Assembly: GCA_029262055.1 (NCBI GenBank)
Contig: JAJDAD010000062.1
Coordinates: 17,876-81,875, forward strand
Source: Candidatus Zhuqueibacterota bacterium
GTDB lineage: Bacteria > Zhuqueibacterota > Zhuqueibacteria > Oceanimicrobiales > Oceanimicrobiaceae
Direction: 5' to 3'
Length of the DNA: 64,000 nt
The translations under genes were made by a program, and so were the position numbers. The notes below the pieces were generated by a model. It ran no database searches and was not told where the DNA came from. It was given only the letters and a program-made list of their open reading frames with translations. Shown here piece by piece: positions 26,964-35,733 of the stretch (its first letter is position 1; each line of letters begins with the position of its first letter).

Positions 26964-28115
26964 TTATTTCCCGAGCCAACTTTCGGGATTGAGTTTTTCA
27001 GTGCCTTGCCAAATCTCGAAATGTAGCAGCGGACCATCTACTGATCCTGATTCGCCCACCAAGCCCAGAACATGCCCCATATCTACGTTCTGCATGAGGT
27101 CGACGCGCACTTCCTCAAGGTGCGTATAGACCGAATAGTATCCGCCGTAGTGGCTGACGATAACGATGGTGCCACGGCCGCCCTGCCAGGTGATGGCCGT
27201 GACCTGACCGCTGGCCACTACCTGTACGGGTCTTCCTGCCGGTGCGGCAATGTCGATACCGATGTTCTCTGTTACGGTTTTCAACTCCGGGTGCCGGTAC
27301 TTGCCAAAGCGGGCGACAATACGGCCGGAGACCGGCCAGATCATGCTTCCCCGCAGCTCCGCAAAAGGCGTGTCAGGCCGGACCATCGGTATCCGGTCGG
27401 GCCTCTTCTCAAGCTCAACAATCAGACGCTTGATCTCGGCGGCAGCCATTTCCTTGGCGGATAGCTGGTCGCGCAACAAGTTAGTGCTCTTGCGAACCTT
27501 ATAAAGAATCTTCTGCTGCTGTTTCTTCTTGACACTTAGCTTGTTTTCCTCTTTGCGCTTCTTCGTCAGGATATTGCTGCTTTCTCTCAGGTCGCGTGCC
27601 AACCGGTCCCGGTCCCTGGCGATTTGGCCTGATTTTTCCTGAATCTTACGAAGTGTCCGCAGGTCGTGCTCCGCCATTCGGCTCTGGTACTCCATCCAGA
27701 CCAAACCGTCGGTCAACGATTTGGATGCCAGCAACACCTCCACGTCCTTCGCACGTCCATACTTATACATATAAACGACCCGTTTTGCAAGCAGATCTTT
27801 CAACCGGACAAGTTCTGCTTCACTTTCTTTAAGCTGCTTTTCGCGCTTATTTATTTCCCTCTTCTTCTTTGTCAGCGTACTTGCCTGGTCCTGGATCACC
27901 GCGTTGGCTAAATCGATATCCAGCTCAAGCAGGTTGAGTTGCCCCAGCACGGTCGCTTCTTTTTTCTTGCTGGCATTGATCTCCTTTTCCATACTGAGAA
28001 TGTCGTCCCGGATCCGGCGCAAACGCTCATGGTTTTTCTCAATTCTATCCTGAGCCTGTACGGAAAGCGCAACAACGACAGCGCAAAAAAATGTCAATAA
28101 GGACTTGGAAAACAT
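26964..28115 (-). CDS. EnvC-like murein hydrolase activator, coiled coil plus LytM/M23 domain
   Basis: A protein of about 383 residues starting at the ATG at 28113-28115. The longer open frame begins with a TTG. A signal peptide (about 1-20, ending VQAQ) is followed by a long coiled coil (about 25-255) and a C-terminal LytM-type domain (about 265-383, SMIWPVSGRIVARFGKYRHPE). Two zinc-site positions are changed: the usual HxGxD is NIGID, and the HLHFE motif is LLHFE. The aspartate, the YTHLE His and the last His remain. This suggests a non-hydrolytic activator of cell-wall amidases, as in E. coli EnvC, working in the periplasm at division. It is first in the run leading to holB. Confidence 0.88.
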   Translation of the reverse strand: MFSKSLLTFFCAVVVALSVQAQDRIEKNHERLRRIRDDILSMEKEINASKKKEATVLGQLNLLELDIDLANAVIQDQASTLTKKKREINKREKQLKESEAELVRLKDLLAKRVVYMYKYGRAKDVEVLLASKSLTDGLVWMEYQSRMAEHDLRTLRKIQEKSGQIARDRDRLARDLRESSNILTKKRKEENKLSVKKKQQQKILYKVRKSTNLLRDQLSAKEMAAAEIKRLIVELEKRPDRIPMVRPDTPFAELRGSMIWPVSGRIVARFGKYRHPELKTVTENIGIDIAAPAGRPVQVVASGQVTAITWQGGRGTIVIVSHYGGYYSVYTHLEEVRVDLMQNVDMGHVLGLVGESGSVDGPLLHFEIWQGTEKLNPESWLGK

Positions 28116-28285
28116 GGAGTAAAAGATAACAGTCCCAGACAAAAAAGCAAACAAAAAAAGCCGTTCCCGGCCCGGCTCGCGGACCAGCCCATCAAAAGGA
28201 ACGTGTTGCGGTTTAGAGATGGTTTTAATATTTTGCAGACTTATCCGGCAGCCGCATCACGATTTAAGAGAATACCAATCACTTC

Positions 28286-29521
28286 ATGTTGAATAGTCGC
28301 TTACTAACCCCACAGCTCACCCTCAATTGGCTGACCCGGATTCTCTTTTTCACGAGCCTTGCCTCGCTTTTGCCGATCACTACCTATATCGAAGCCATCG
28401 GGGGCAACAAATCTCAAATCGGCATCGTCATGAGCGCCTTTGCGCTGGGGGTGTTGGTTTTCAGGCCTTTGGTGGGCAGGACGATTGACAATGTCGGCCG
28501 CAAACTGGTCTTGATCGGCGGTGCAGCCATTTTTGTCATTTCTCCACTGATCTACATCTTTACTCAATCGGTGCCGGCGTTGCTGCCGGTGCGCGTCTTT
28601 CACGGCCTGGGATTGGCCGCTTTCGGAACGGCATCTATCACGCTCATCACCGATGCGGCACCCCCGCATGACCGGGTCAACGTCATCAGTTACACGGGCA
28701 TGGTCAATACCATAGCCTTTGCGATCGGGCCGACGCTAGGATTTTTTCTCTTGGATAAGTGGGGATACAATACCCTCTTTACCTTCGCATCTGCCACATC
28801 CCTTCTGTGCCTGCTGGCATCTTTTTTCCTGCGTGAGACCAGACGTGCATCTCATGCCGAAAGCAGAATCAACTACAGGCAGACAATCAGTCAAAGAAAG
28901 ATCGTCATCCCTTCAATCGTGGTTTTGTTGGTGGGCCTGGTGCACGGCGGAGTCATGTTCTACCTGCCGCTTTTCTTAAAAGGCATCGCGATGAATAAGG
29001 GTCTCTTCTTTTCGGTCTACGGCCTGACCGCGTTTGCGATTCGCACCGTGGTCGGACCGGTGTCGCGCAAGATCGGGCGCGGTACCGTTCTGATCATATC
29101 TATTTTGCTCCTGACCGCCGGCGTTCTGGTGTTAAGCCAGACCACCACCGGCTTCCTCATGTTGCTGGCGGCAGTAGTTTACGGAATGGGCTTCGGGGCG
29201 CACCAGCCCACGCTTACCTCGATGGTTGCAGACAACACCACTGAAGAGACCCGCGGCAAAGTCTTCTCCTTTTACTATGGCGGTTTCGACCTCGGCATCT
29301 CACTGGCCGGCCTGGTTCTGGGCGCTATCGCTGAAAGTTACGGCATCAAGAATATGTTTGTAGTCTGCGGCGGCCTGACTTTTGTTGCCATGCTTGTTTT
29401 CCTATTGCGCCTGGAAAAGAACGTGGTCCGTTCCATCCGGACCGCACTGGCCGTTAATGAGCCGGAGTACAAACATGAGCCCCAAGGCAGGGTGGCCAAA
29501 ACCCCGATTGAGGCCGGATAG
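28286..29521 (+). CDS. Major facilitator superfamily transporter
   Basis: A 411-residue MFS carrier with about 12 membrane helices. A typical loop 2-3 motif (GRTIDNVGRKLVLIGG) and a mirrored loop 8-9 motif (GPVSRKIGRGTVLI) are visible. It resembles drug/sugar efflux-type carriers (YfcJ/arabinose-efflux-like), but the substrate cannot be told. The last 30 residues are a hydrophilic cytoplasmic tail. It is divergent from the EnvC-like gene, with 170 bases between them. Confidence 0.9.
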   Translation: MLNSRLLTPQLTLNWLTRILFFTSLASLLPITTYIEAIGGNKSQIGIVMSAFALGVLVFRPLVGRTIDNVGRKLVLIGGAAIFVISPLIYIFTQSVPALLPVRVFHGLGLAAFGTASITLITDAAPPHDRVNVISYTGMVNTIAFAIGPTLGFFLLDKWGYNTLFTFASATSLLCLLASFFLRETRRASHAESRINYRQTISQRKIVIPSIVVLLVGLVHGGVMFYLPLFLKGIAMNKGLFFSVYGLTAFAIRTVVGPVSRKIGRGTVLIISILLLTAGVLVLSQTTTGFLMLLAAVVYGMGFGAHQPTLTSMVADNTTEETRGKVFSFYYGGFDLGISLAGLVLGAIAESYGIKNMFVVCGGLTFVAMLVFLLRLEKNVVRSIRTALAVNEPEYKHEPQGRVAKTPIEAG

Positions 29522-29762
29522 CTATTCGCAACCCACCGATATGTCATCCCATTATGTAAGAACGCAGTGTAAGCAGTGTCAGATTTACTTTGCCAAAACG
29601 CGGCCCACCTGAGGTTCCGAACATCCATAAAAACTTTCACACATCTATTTTTTAAAAGGTTAGTTACAAAAACAGTATTGGTTCGCCGGCATACGGCATG
29701 CATGGTACGGTTGTTGTGAATACCCTCTCGTCACATTATTAGGAACAACCAGGCGCATTGTC

Positions 29763-29867
29763 ATGCAAGTGTCAAAAAGAAGAAACAGTTTTTCGCTCAT
29801 TGCATTTTGGGTCTGCTTTGCCTACCTGCTCATATTCTTGTTGATGGACAAGATGCTCATCAAGTGA
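29763..29867 (+). CDS. Possible 34-residue single-helix membrane protein
   Basis: A short frame encodes a basic N-terminus (QVSKRRN), then a continuous hydrophobic helix (FSLIAFWVCFAYLLIFLLM) and a DKMLIK end. The positive-inside pattern is that of a genuine small membrane protein. AGGAAC upstream is a weak, distant ribosome site. The terminator hairpin 38 bases downstream fits a real transcript end. The surrounding 29522-30057 stretch has no other gene. Confidence is limited by the short length. Confidence 0.35.
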   Translation: MQVSKRRNSFSLIAFWVCFAYLLIFLLMDKMLIK

Positions 29868-29904
29868 ACATTCGTGTCCCAAGATTAGGACCGGATCACC
29901 CCTC

Positions 29905-29935
29905 AAAAACCGGGAGCAGGCCGCTCCTGGTTTTT
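29905..29935. terminator. Bidirectional rho-independent terminator
   Basis: AAAAACCGGGAGC and GCTCCTGGTTTTT form a 13-bp stem with one G-U pair and a 5-base loop. A-tract and T-tract arms make it functional on either strand. It lies between the small membrane frame and the aldo/keto reductase gene. Confidence 0.8.
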
Positions 29936-30057
29936 GCACCAGATTGACACGCGGCACGCGCCAACCCACCGCCACACCTCCCGTGCATTGAATGCTTGCT
30001 TCCAACCTGATCGAAGCGTATTTTGCCTCTGATACAGTCAATATGTAGAGGAACAAA

Positions 30058-31569
30058 ATGGCAACCGAAGCAGGCACAAGGCAATATTTCAAACGCTTGC
30101 AACACAAAGGTATTCCCGCGCATGCCGTCCGGACCTTGGGGAAAACAGGCTTTCGTGTCGGCAGCATCGGGTTTGGCGGGTACCGGGTTCACCATGACTC
30201 AGCCCAGCACGCAAAAGCGTTACGCTACGCCCTTTTGAACGGCGTCAACCTGATCGACACATCGAGCAATTACACGGACGGCGGCAGCGAAATGCTGGTG
30301 GGCAACCTCCTGGCCGAGATGTTTGAGCGCGAAGAACTGGAGCGCGACGAGATTGTGGTCGTTTCAAAAGTCGGCTACGTTCAGGGCCAGAACCTGCAGT
30401 TGGCGCGGCAGAGCGAGGCGGACGGCACACCGTTCCCGGAAATGGTCAAGTATGTGGACGATTGCTGGCACTGCATTCATCCTGACTATCTCGAAGACCA
30501 ACTGAGCAGGTCGCTGGAGCGACTTCATCTGTCGCATCTGGATGTGTATCTGTTGCACAACCCCGAGTACTACCTCTCTGACCGCAAGAAGCACAACGGC
30601 GCGGACCGCACTTCGGTTGAGGCCGAATACTACCGCCGCATCAAAGCCGCGTTCGAGTGGATGGAAGAAAAAGTGGCAGAAGGCCGGATCAAGGCCTATG
30701 GCGTTTCGTCAAATACCTTCGTAAATCCGACAACAGACTTCGAGTTCAGCTCATTGGAAAAGATGATCGCCGTTGCCAATTCCGTGCGTGCCGAGAATTT
30801 TTTCCAGGTCGTCCAGTTTCCATTTAATTTGATGGAGACAGGCGCTTATCTGGAAAAGAACCAGGCCGAAGGCACGAAAACACTGCTGGAACTTGCACGT
30901 GATTGCGGTTTTGGTACGATGGCCAACCGGCCCCTGAACTGCGTGTTTGGGGAACGGATGATCCGTATGGCCAATTTTGCCACTGCCGACCCGAAGGAGC
31001 TTATCGACACATTTCACACAAAGCTAACCTCGGTGCAACGGCTGGAGAAACAATTCCGCGACCGGTTTCTCGACCACGTGCCCGAAAAGATCTCGAAAGA
31101 GAATGTAGCCAAAGTCTTCTCGCTCGCCAGGCAGCTTGACAACGGCTTGTCCGCATTTACAGATTTGGAGCACTGGGACCACATAAAGCAAAGCTATCTG
31201 CTGCCGCAGCTTTTCTCCTACCTGAACTACCTGCAGCAGGAAATGCAAAGCATTCCAAATTGGCAAGAATGGGGAGAAAAATACGCCACCACGGCCCTGG
31301 AATTCGTGGAAGCGATTTCTCAAAAATATCAAAATCAGGCCGAGGAGCGCTCCGCAAAGCTATCAGGAAAACTAAAGAGCCTCGAACCGGAATTAGCCAT
31401 GTCGGAAACGCTGTCGCAGCAGGCGTTGCGCGTGCTGACCGCCGTGTCAGGGATCGACTCCGTTCTCCTGGGAATGCGCCGGACGGCCTATGTCGAAGAT
31501 GCCACCAGCGCCATGAAAGCAGATCTGGTGGTTTCGGCGGATAACCTGCTTGGCAAATTCAGCGCATGA
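30058..31569 (+). CDS. Aldo/keto reductase family protein, enlarged
   Basis: A 503-residue protein whose N-terminal 300 residues are an aldo/keto reductase TIM barrel. It opens with VRTLGKTGFRVGSIGFGGYRV, then has the catalytic Asp in NLIDTSSNYTDGGSE with the Tyr of SNYTDG, and Lys in VVSKVGY. The position of the catalytic His is occupied in DVYLLHNPEYYL. The final 180 residues are an unusual helical extension beyond typical AKR length, ending with the conserved LTAVSGIDSVLLGMRRTAYVEDA. AGAGGAACA precedes the ATG. Family membership is certain; the substrate is unknown. Confidence 0.87.
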   Translation: MATEAGTRQYFKRLQHKGIPAHAVRTLGKTGFRVGSIGFGGYRVHHDSAQHAKALRYALLNGVNLIDTSSNYTDGGSEMLVGNLLAEMFEREELERDEIVVVSKVGYVQGQNLQLARQSEADGTPFPEMVKYVDDCWHCIHPDYLEDQLSRSLERLHLSHLDVYLLHNPEYYLSDRKKHNGADRTSVEAEYYRRIKAAFEWMEEKVAEGRIKAYGVSSNTFVNPTTDFEFSSLEKMIAVANSVRAENFFQVVQFPFNLMETGAYLEKNQAEGTKTLLELARDCGFGTMANRPLNCVFGERMIRMANFATADPKELIDTFHTKLTSVQRLEKQFRDRFLDHVPEKISKENVAKVFSLARQLDNGLSAFTDLEHWDHIKQSYLLPQLFSYLNYLQQEMQSIPNWQEWGEKYATTALEFVEAISQKYQNQAEERSAKLSGKLKSLEPELAMSETLSQQALRVLTAVSGIDSVLLGMRRTAYVEDATSAMKADLVVSADNLLGKFSA

Positions 31570-31623
31570 CTGGCGCCGCTTGCCCGCAGCGCTCAGTCTG
31601 AAGAAGTAGTATGTGCGGTCGGG

Positions 31624-33762
31624 TTAGCGCACCAGGACCATCTTGCGGTGCCGCACTTGGGTTCCTAGCGCGAGTTCATAAAGATAAATGCCGCTGGCGA
31701 CACGCTGGCCATCGTGATCGTTTTTCCCATCCCATGTCACCCGATGTTCGCCGGCCGACTGCCACCCATCGACCAGGGTCGCTATGGACTGACCCAACAG
31801 ATTGTAAATGGTCAGGAATGTCACTCCCGCATCCGGCAGCATGTACGCAATCGTTGTTTCAGGGTTAAATGGATTGGGATAGTTCTGGCCAAGTGAAAAT
31901 GTCGCCGGGATTGGTTGCAGGTCTGTGCCAACAAAAACGGTAAAGTCATTTTGGTAGTAAAACAACTCTCCCCTGTCGTTGCCCACAATCAGGTCCGCCC
32001 TGCCATCGCCACTTAAGTCGCCAAACGAAGGGCGTGCGGGGCTGCCAACATCGATTCCGCTGAAGACGCTTTCGTCAGCCTGCCAACGCGGCGCTTTGGA
32101 AGTACCCACATTTTCATAGTACATCAAAGTGCCAAGCTCTGTGCCAAATGCCAGATCTGGATCGTTATCCCGGTCGAGGTCCACGAAGTTGCTGTGATGT
32201 AGAATCCTTGTATCCAGTCCCGGCAGCCAGTCTGTGCGTTCTACCCACGTAACTGTATTTCCGACCAACTCGTTTTCAAAGAAGATGTACTTTCCCGCGC
32301 TGGTATCTGCCTGGCCGAAAATTCTTTGAACCAGGAGCAAATCCTGGTCGCCGTCATCATCTACGTCCGTGAAACTCGGGTCTGAATAAGTGGTATCCTG
32401 CCGGCTCCCGTCAGAAAGAAAGGGGACTATCAGTTCATTCTTGGCATTCCAACTTTGGAAGCTGCTGTCGCTCGAACTTTCAAAGGCAAGGAAAGACGAA
32501 CCGAATTGAGATTGGCCGTTTAGCGAAATGACAAGATCGGAGAACTTATTGCCGTCGAGATCACCAAGTTGTGCCTTAAATTGGAAGGCATCAGAAAAGT
32601 CCCTTGGTGGCTCGAACCAGCCTGTCGTTCGCCACAATTCTCGCTGCGAAAGGGTTTTCTTTTCGTACGCCTGCACTGTCGTAAGATCGGCGGTGAACCC
32701 AAAAATCTGGCCAAAGGTGAGAAGCTCAACTTTGGAGTCATTGTCGTGGTCAAGGAGGATAGCTGAAGAGCGCAGGGGAAATCGAGGCGGACCAAAGCGG
32801 AAAAAACCGGCGCGCTCAAGACTATGAGTCGATTCACGAAAAGGATAGACTCTACCTGTTGCATATTCCAGGAGCAATAAGTCATCATGGCCATCCGCGG
32901 TAACGTCATAAGGCAAGAGCTTTTGGATAGATGCATCAAAACTGCGATCAAACAACCCTTGAAAACTGTCCAACCAAAAGAGGCCAGTCGTATCCTCTGC
33001 GCCCGGATAAAAGCTCGCGCCTTGAAAACCTTCAATGTCAAAGGCAACTGCCAAATCTATTAGAGAATCATCATTCAGGTGCATTAATGCAGGCGATCCT
33101 ACATTGAATCCGGGAGGGTTATGGAGAACGAGGCGCAGGCGGGTCGAATCCTCCTGCCAAAGTGGCGAGACCTCGGTGCCGATGTTTTCGAAAAACTGAA
33201 CGTTGAATCTGCCATTTTCGGGAGTCGAACCGATCAGCATGTCCAAATCCCCATCTCCGTCGACGTCGGCGAAGGACGGATCATTGGCGCGAAAATCATT
33301 GCTGGTTATTTGAATCGAATCAAAGACATTCGAATCAGATTCCCACTTCCCATCTGCATCCTCTTTCCAGAATAATGGGTGGATGAAGTTCTCTGACTGT
33401 TCCCTAACCATCGTGATTAGATTCAGCCTGCCGTTACCATCCAGATCGGCTATGGATATGCCGATGAGCTCGGGGTCATCAGAAATGCCGGAGAGGAGAT
33501 CTCCAGATTCCAGCCAGTATGGCGGCTCTGTCGTGTCCTGTCCGCGAAACGAAATCAGGCGTCCAGGCCCATTGTCGGCCCGTCTGACGATTACGATATC
33601 CGGCCAGCCATCCTGATCCAAATCTCCCCATGCCCAACTTCTCGCATCTTGCAAATCGAGACCGGATGGATTCAAGGCCAGATCGTCTCTTTGCCAGTAC
33701 GAGTTCTGGGAGCACAGTGCGGCAGGAAAAAGCAATGCCAGGCACAGGCTCCGCAGAATCAT
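31624..33762 (-). CDS. Secreted FG-GAP/VCBS repeat protein with T9SS type A sorting domain
   Basis: A protein of about 712 residues. The ATG at 33760-33762 is chosen because the signal peptide (MILRSLCLALLFPAALCSQ) starts there; the open frame extends 18 codons further upstream. The body is a series of FG-GAP/VCBS blades (WGDLDQDGWPDIVIV, FADVDGDGDLDMLIGS, FTDVDDDGDQDLLLVQ, FGDLSGDGRADLIVG) forming an integrin-like Ca-binding beta-propeller. The last 85 residues are a type IX-style sorting domain: SLGQNYPNPFNPETTIAY, then GIYLYELALGTQVRHRKMVLVR. The protein is expected at the cell surface. No enzyme motif was seen. It is convergent with the aldo/keto reductase gene. Confidence 0.88.
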   Translation of the reverse strand: MILRSLCLALLFPAALCSQNSYWQRDDLALNPSGLDLQDARSWAWGDLDQDGWPDIVIVRRADNGPGRLISFRGQDTTEPPYWLESGDLLSGISDDPELIGISIADLDGNGRLNLITMVREQSENFIHPLFWKEDADGKWESDSNVFDSIQITSNDFRANDPSFADVDGDGDLDMLIGSTPENGRFNVQFFENIGTEVSPLWQEDSTRLRLVLHNPPGFNVGSPALMHLNDDSLIDLAVAFDIEGFQGASFYPGAEDTTGLFWLDSFQGLFDRSFDASIQKLLPYDVTADGHDDLLLLEYATGRVYPFRESTHSLERAGFFRFGPPRFPLRSSAILLDHDNDSKVELLTFGQIFGFTADLTTVQAYEKKTLSQRELWRTTGWFEPPRDFSDAFQFKAQLGDLDGNKFSDLVISLNGQSQFGSSFLAFESSSDSSFQSWNAKNELIVPFLSDGSRQDTTYSDPSFTDVDDDGDQDLLLVQRIFGQADTSAGKYIFFENELVGNTVTWVERTDWLPGLDTRILHHSNFVDLDRDNDPDLAFGTELGTLMYYENVGTSKAPRWQADESVFSGIDVGSPARPSFGDLSGDGRADLIVGNDRGELFYYQNDFTVFVGTDLQPIPATFSLGQNYPNPFNPETTIAYMLPDAGVTFLTIYNLLGQSIATLVDGWQSAGEHRVTWDGKNDHDGQRVASGIYLYELALGTQVRHRKMVLVR

Positions 33763-34315
33763 TGTGACCGAATTCTCTACTCTCACTTTCGCCTCCCAAG
33801 ACATGTCGTGAAGCAAACGGGAAGGTAACTCCCCTAGCCTGCACTATTCACAAATTACCTTTCTTGTCATCGTGGAAGGACCTTTTTTGGCAAAATCTGT
33901 GCCCGTCGATTGCCGCCGGACCCGCTCCAAAAGGATTCCTCCTGAATGACGATGTTTGCTTGATTTGTGCGCAATACGCTGATTCATGATCTATCCAGGT
34001 TAGAAGAGTCGATCAGAAATAGTGAGGACACTTGCATCTGCGGTGTCACATTAGGAGTTCCGGTGTGCAGCGAATGCGGTGCAACCATCCACATCGTTCT
34101 CGCGTAGTTCTGTGTTGCAGCAGGTGGACTCTGCAGAGAACACCATGATCGTCATACCCTGGAAATACTTCTACCGGACACGACCTGCACGGAGTAGAGT
34201 GAGCGTCTCTGTGCCAGGTTTTCCGAGCCGAGGTCTGATGGGGAAGCGAGGCTCTGTCCTTCCCGGGGTAAACCTATCGGAAATCATGCTACAAAAACCA
34301 AGCGACGGAGGTAGA
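33763..34315. other. Intergenic region before the secreted hydrolase, no gene seen
   Basis: About 550 bases between the divergent starts of the FG-GAP protein and the hydrolase. The frame from 34079 that joins the hydrolase starts with GTG and shows no family resemblance, so it is treated as non-coding. No clear promoter was placed. Confidence 0.4.
34307..34312 (+). promoter_or_regulatory. Strong ribosome binding site deciding the hydrolase start
   Basis: GGAGGT lies four bases before the ATG at 34316. It supports that start over the GTG at 34079 and agrees with the signal peptide beginning there. Confidence 0.7.
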
Positions 34316-35050
34316 ATGCGTATTTTCAGCACGCTATTGTTACTGATCATGAGTACGAATATTTTTGCGCAAGTTGAGGTGAGACAAGTGTCGATTGCCA
34401 GCAATGACAGATTTCAGCTCCAGGCCAAATACTATTTCGGCGCTACTGGAGGTCCGGGAATTCTGCTGCTACACCAGTGTGACCGGGAAGGACCGCTGAC
34501 AGGCTACGAGAAGTTAGCTGGCAAGTTGGCAGGAGCAGGTTTCAATGTTTTGGTGCCGGACAGAAGAGGTTATGGTGAAAGCAGAGACGAACACTATCGA
34601 GACTTTCACTCGCAAATGTCACTCATCGAGCCGACAGTTGCCGGAGATATGGAAGCAATATTCGGATTCTTGAGCTCGCAAAGTGAAATCGATAAGACCC
34701 GGATCGGTGTAACCGGGGCGAGCTGCGGGGTCAGGCACGCTATCCGCCTGGCTGCCAACCACCCGGAAATCAGGGCCATGGTGTTTGTTTCCGGCGCTTA
34801 TAATCCCAAGGGTAGGCTGGCGGATGATTATGTCAAGCTTGCAAATATTCCTGTTCTCAGTATGTATAGTGAGCGTGACCGATATGGCACGCCGGCGGCA
34901 ATGCGCCACGCATTCGAAAACTCGAACAATGAATACAGCAAGCTGCTTGTCTATAAAGGCAACAAGCACGGAACGCCGCTTTTTGAGCAGGATGTCAACC
35001 TGGAAAATGAGATTTCAATGTGGCTTGTGACAAACCTGCAGGAAAAGTGA
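34316..35050 (+). CDS. Secreted alpha/beta hydrolase (dienelactone-hydrolase-like)
   Basis: A 244-residue exported hydrolase. The signal peptide is MRIFSTLLLLIMSTNIFAQ. The fold is recognisable from PGILLLHQCDREGPLTGYEKLAGKL and NVLVPDRRGYGES. The nucleophile Ser lies in GVTGASCGVRHA (G-x-S-x-G as GASCG), the acid Asp in YSERDRYGTP, and the His in YKGNKHGTPLF, so the catalytic triad is complete. The likely site of action is the periplasm or cell surface, on an ester or peptide bond. The immediate downstream region is a degraded gene. Confidence 0.82.
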   Translation: MRIFSTLLLLIMSTNIFAQVEVRQVSIASNDRFQLQAKYYFGATGGPGILLLHQCDREGPLTGYEKLAGKLAGAGFNVLVPDRRGYGESRDEHYRDFHSQMSLIEPTVAGDMEAIFGFLSSQSEIDKTRIGVTGASCGVRHAIRLAANHPEIRAMVFVSGAYNPKGRLADDYVKLANIPVLSMYSERDRYGTPAAMRHAFENSNNEYSKLLVYKGNKHGTPLFEQDVNLENEISMWLVTNLQEK

Positions 35051-35130
35051 GAGCGAGCCGGACTAATGACACAAGCCTCTCTGGTTGGTGTGCGACCGCC
35101 CGTTCCTGTGGCGCCTGTTGCAAAGTCCAC

Positions 35131-35500
35131 ATCAGTACGATTGCCGGCACCGCGGAGGAGCCAGGCTTTGATGGCGACGGAGGGCCAGCAGGCCATGCTC
35201 GTCTCAACAGGCCGCACCATGTTGCAATCGACCCGGAAGGCAACATGGTTATCGGTGACAGCGAGAACCAGCGTATTCGTCGCGTAAATCAGACCACGAA
35301 TCATATTGCGACGCTTTGCGGCACCTGGAAGCAAGGCGCAACCAGGGACGGCATCCCGGCCCGGGAGGCATCCTTTTCCTATTTCGGATCACTTGTCGTT
35401 GATTACGAGGGCAATCTTCTGATTGCAGGGTGGTCGACAACCGCATCCGCCGTGTTGCTGCCGGTACCGTTGAACCCCGGAACCTCACGCGAGAACTTCC
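35131..35500 (+). pseudogene. NHL-repeat beta-propeller gene remnant (frameshifted)
   Basis: One frame reads ISTIAGTAEEPGFDGDGGPA, then LNRPHHVAIDPEGNMVIGDSENQRIRRV and a further blade ending near 35430 (GNLLIAG). At that point the pattern continues in another frame as VVDNRIRRVAAGTVEP, so a frameshift interrupts the propeller. There is no start, signal peptide or C-terminus in line with the blades. Intact NHL proteins have several more repeats. It is best read as the leftover of a larger extracellular propeller gene truncated on both sides. Confidence 0.65.
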
Positions 35501-35733
35501 GCACAACAAGCATGGAGTTCGAAACTGCAAACGTGCTGTTCCCAAATGCGTATGCCAACCTTTTAATCACCCAAAGCACCCTTTCATACTGACGCAAAGA
35601 CCATCCGCTAAGCCAATCTACGAAGAGCTGTTAACCGCATTGAATTTAGACATATTTGTCCTATATTCTCTGCTATACGAAGCACCTATTACAACCAATG
35701 TCTTCCTTGACTCTGAATCCGAGGCGTGGGAAA

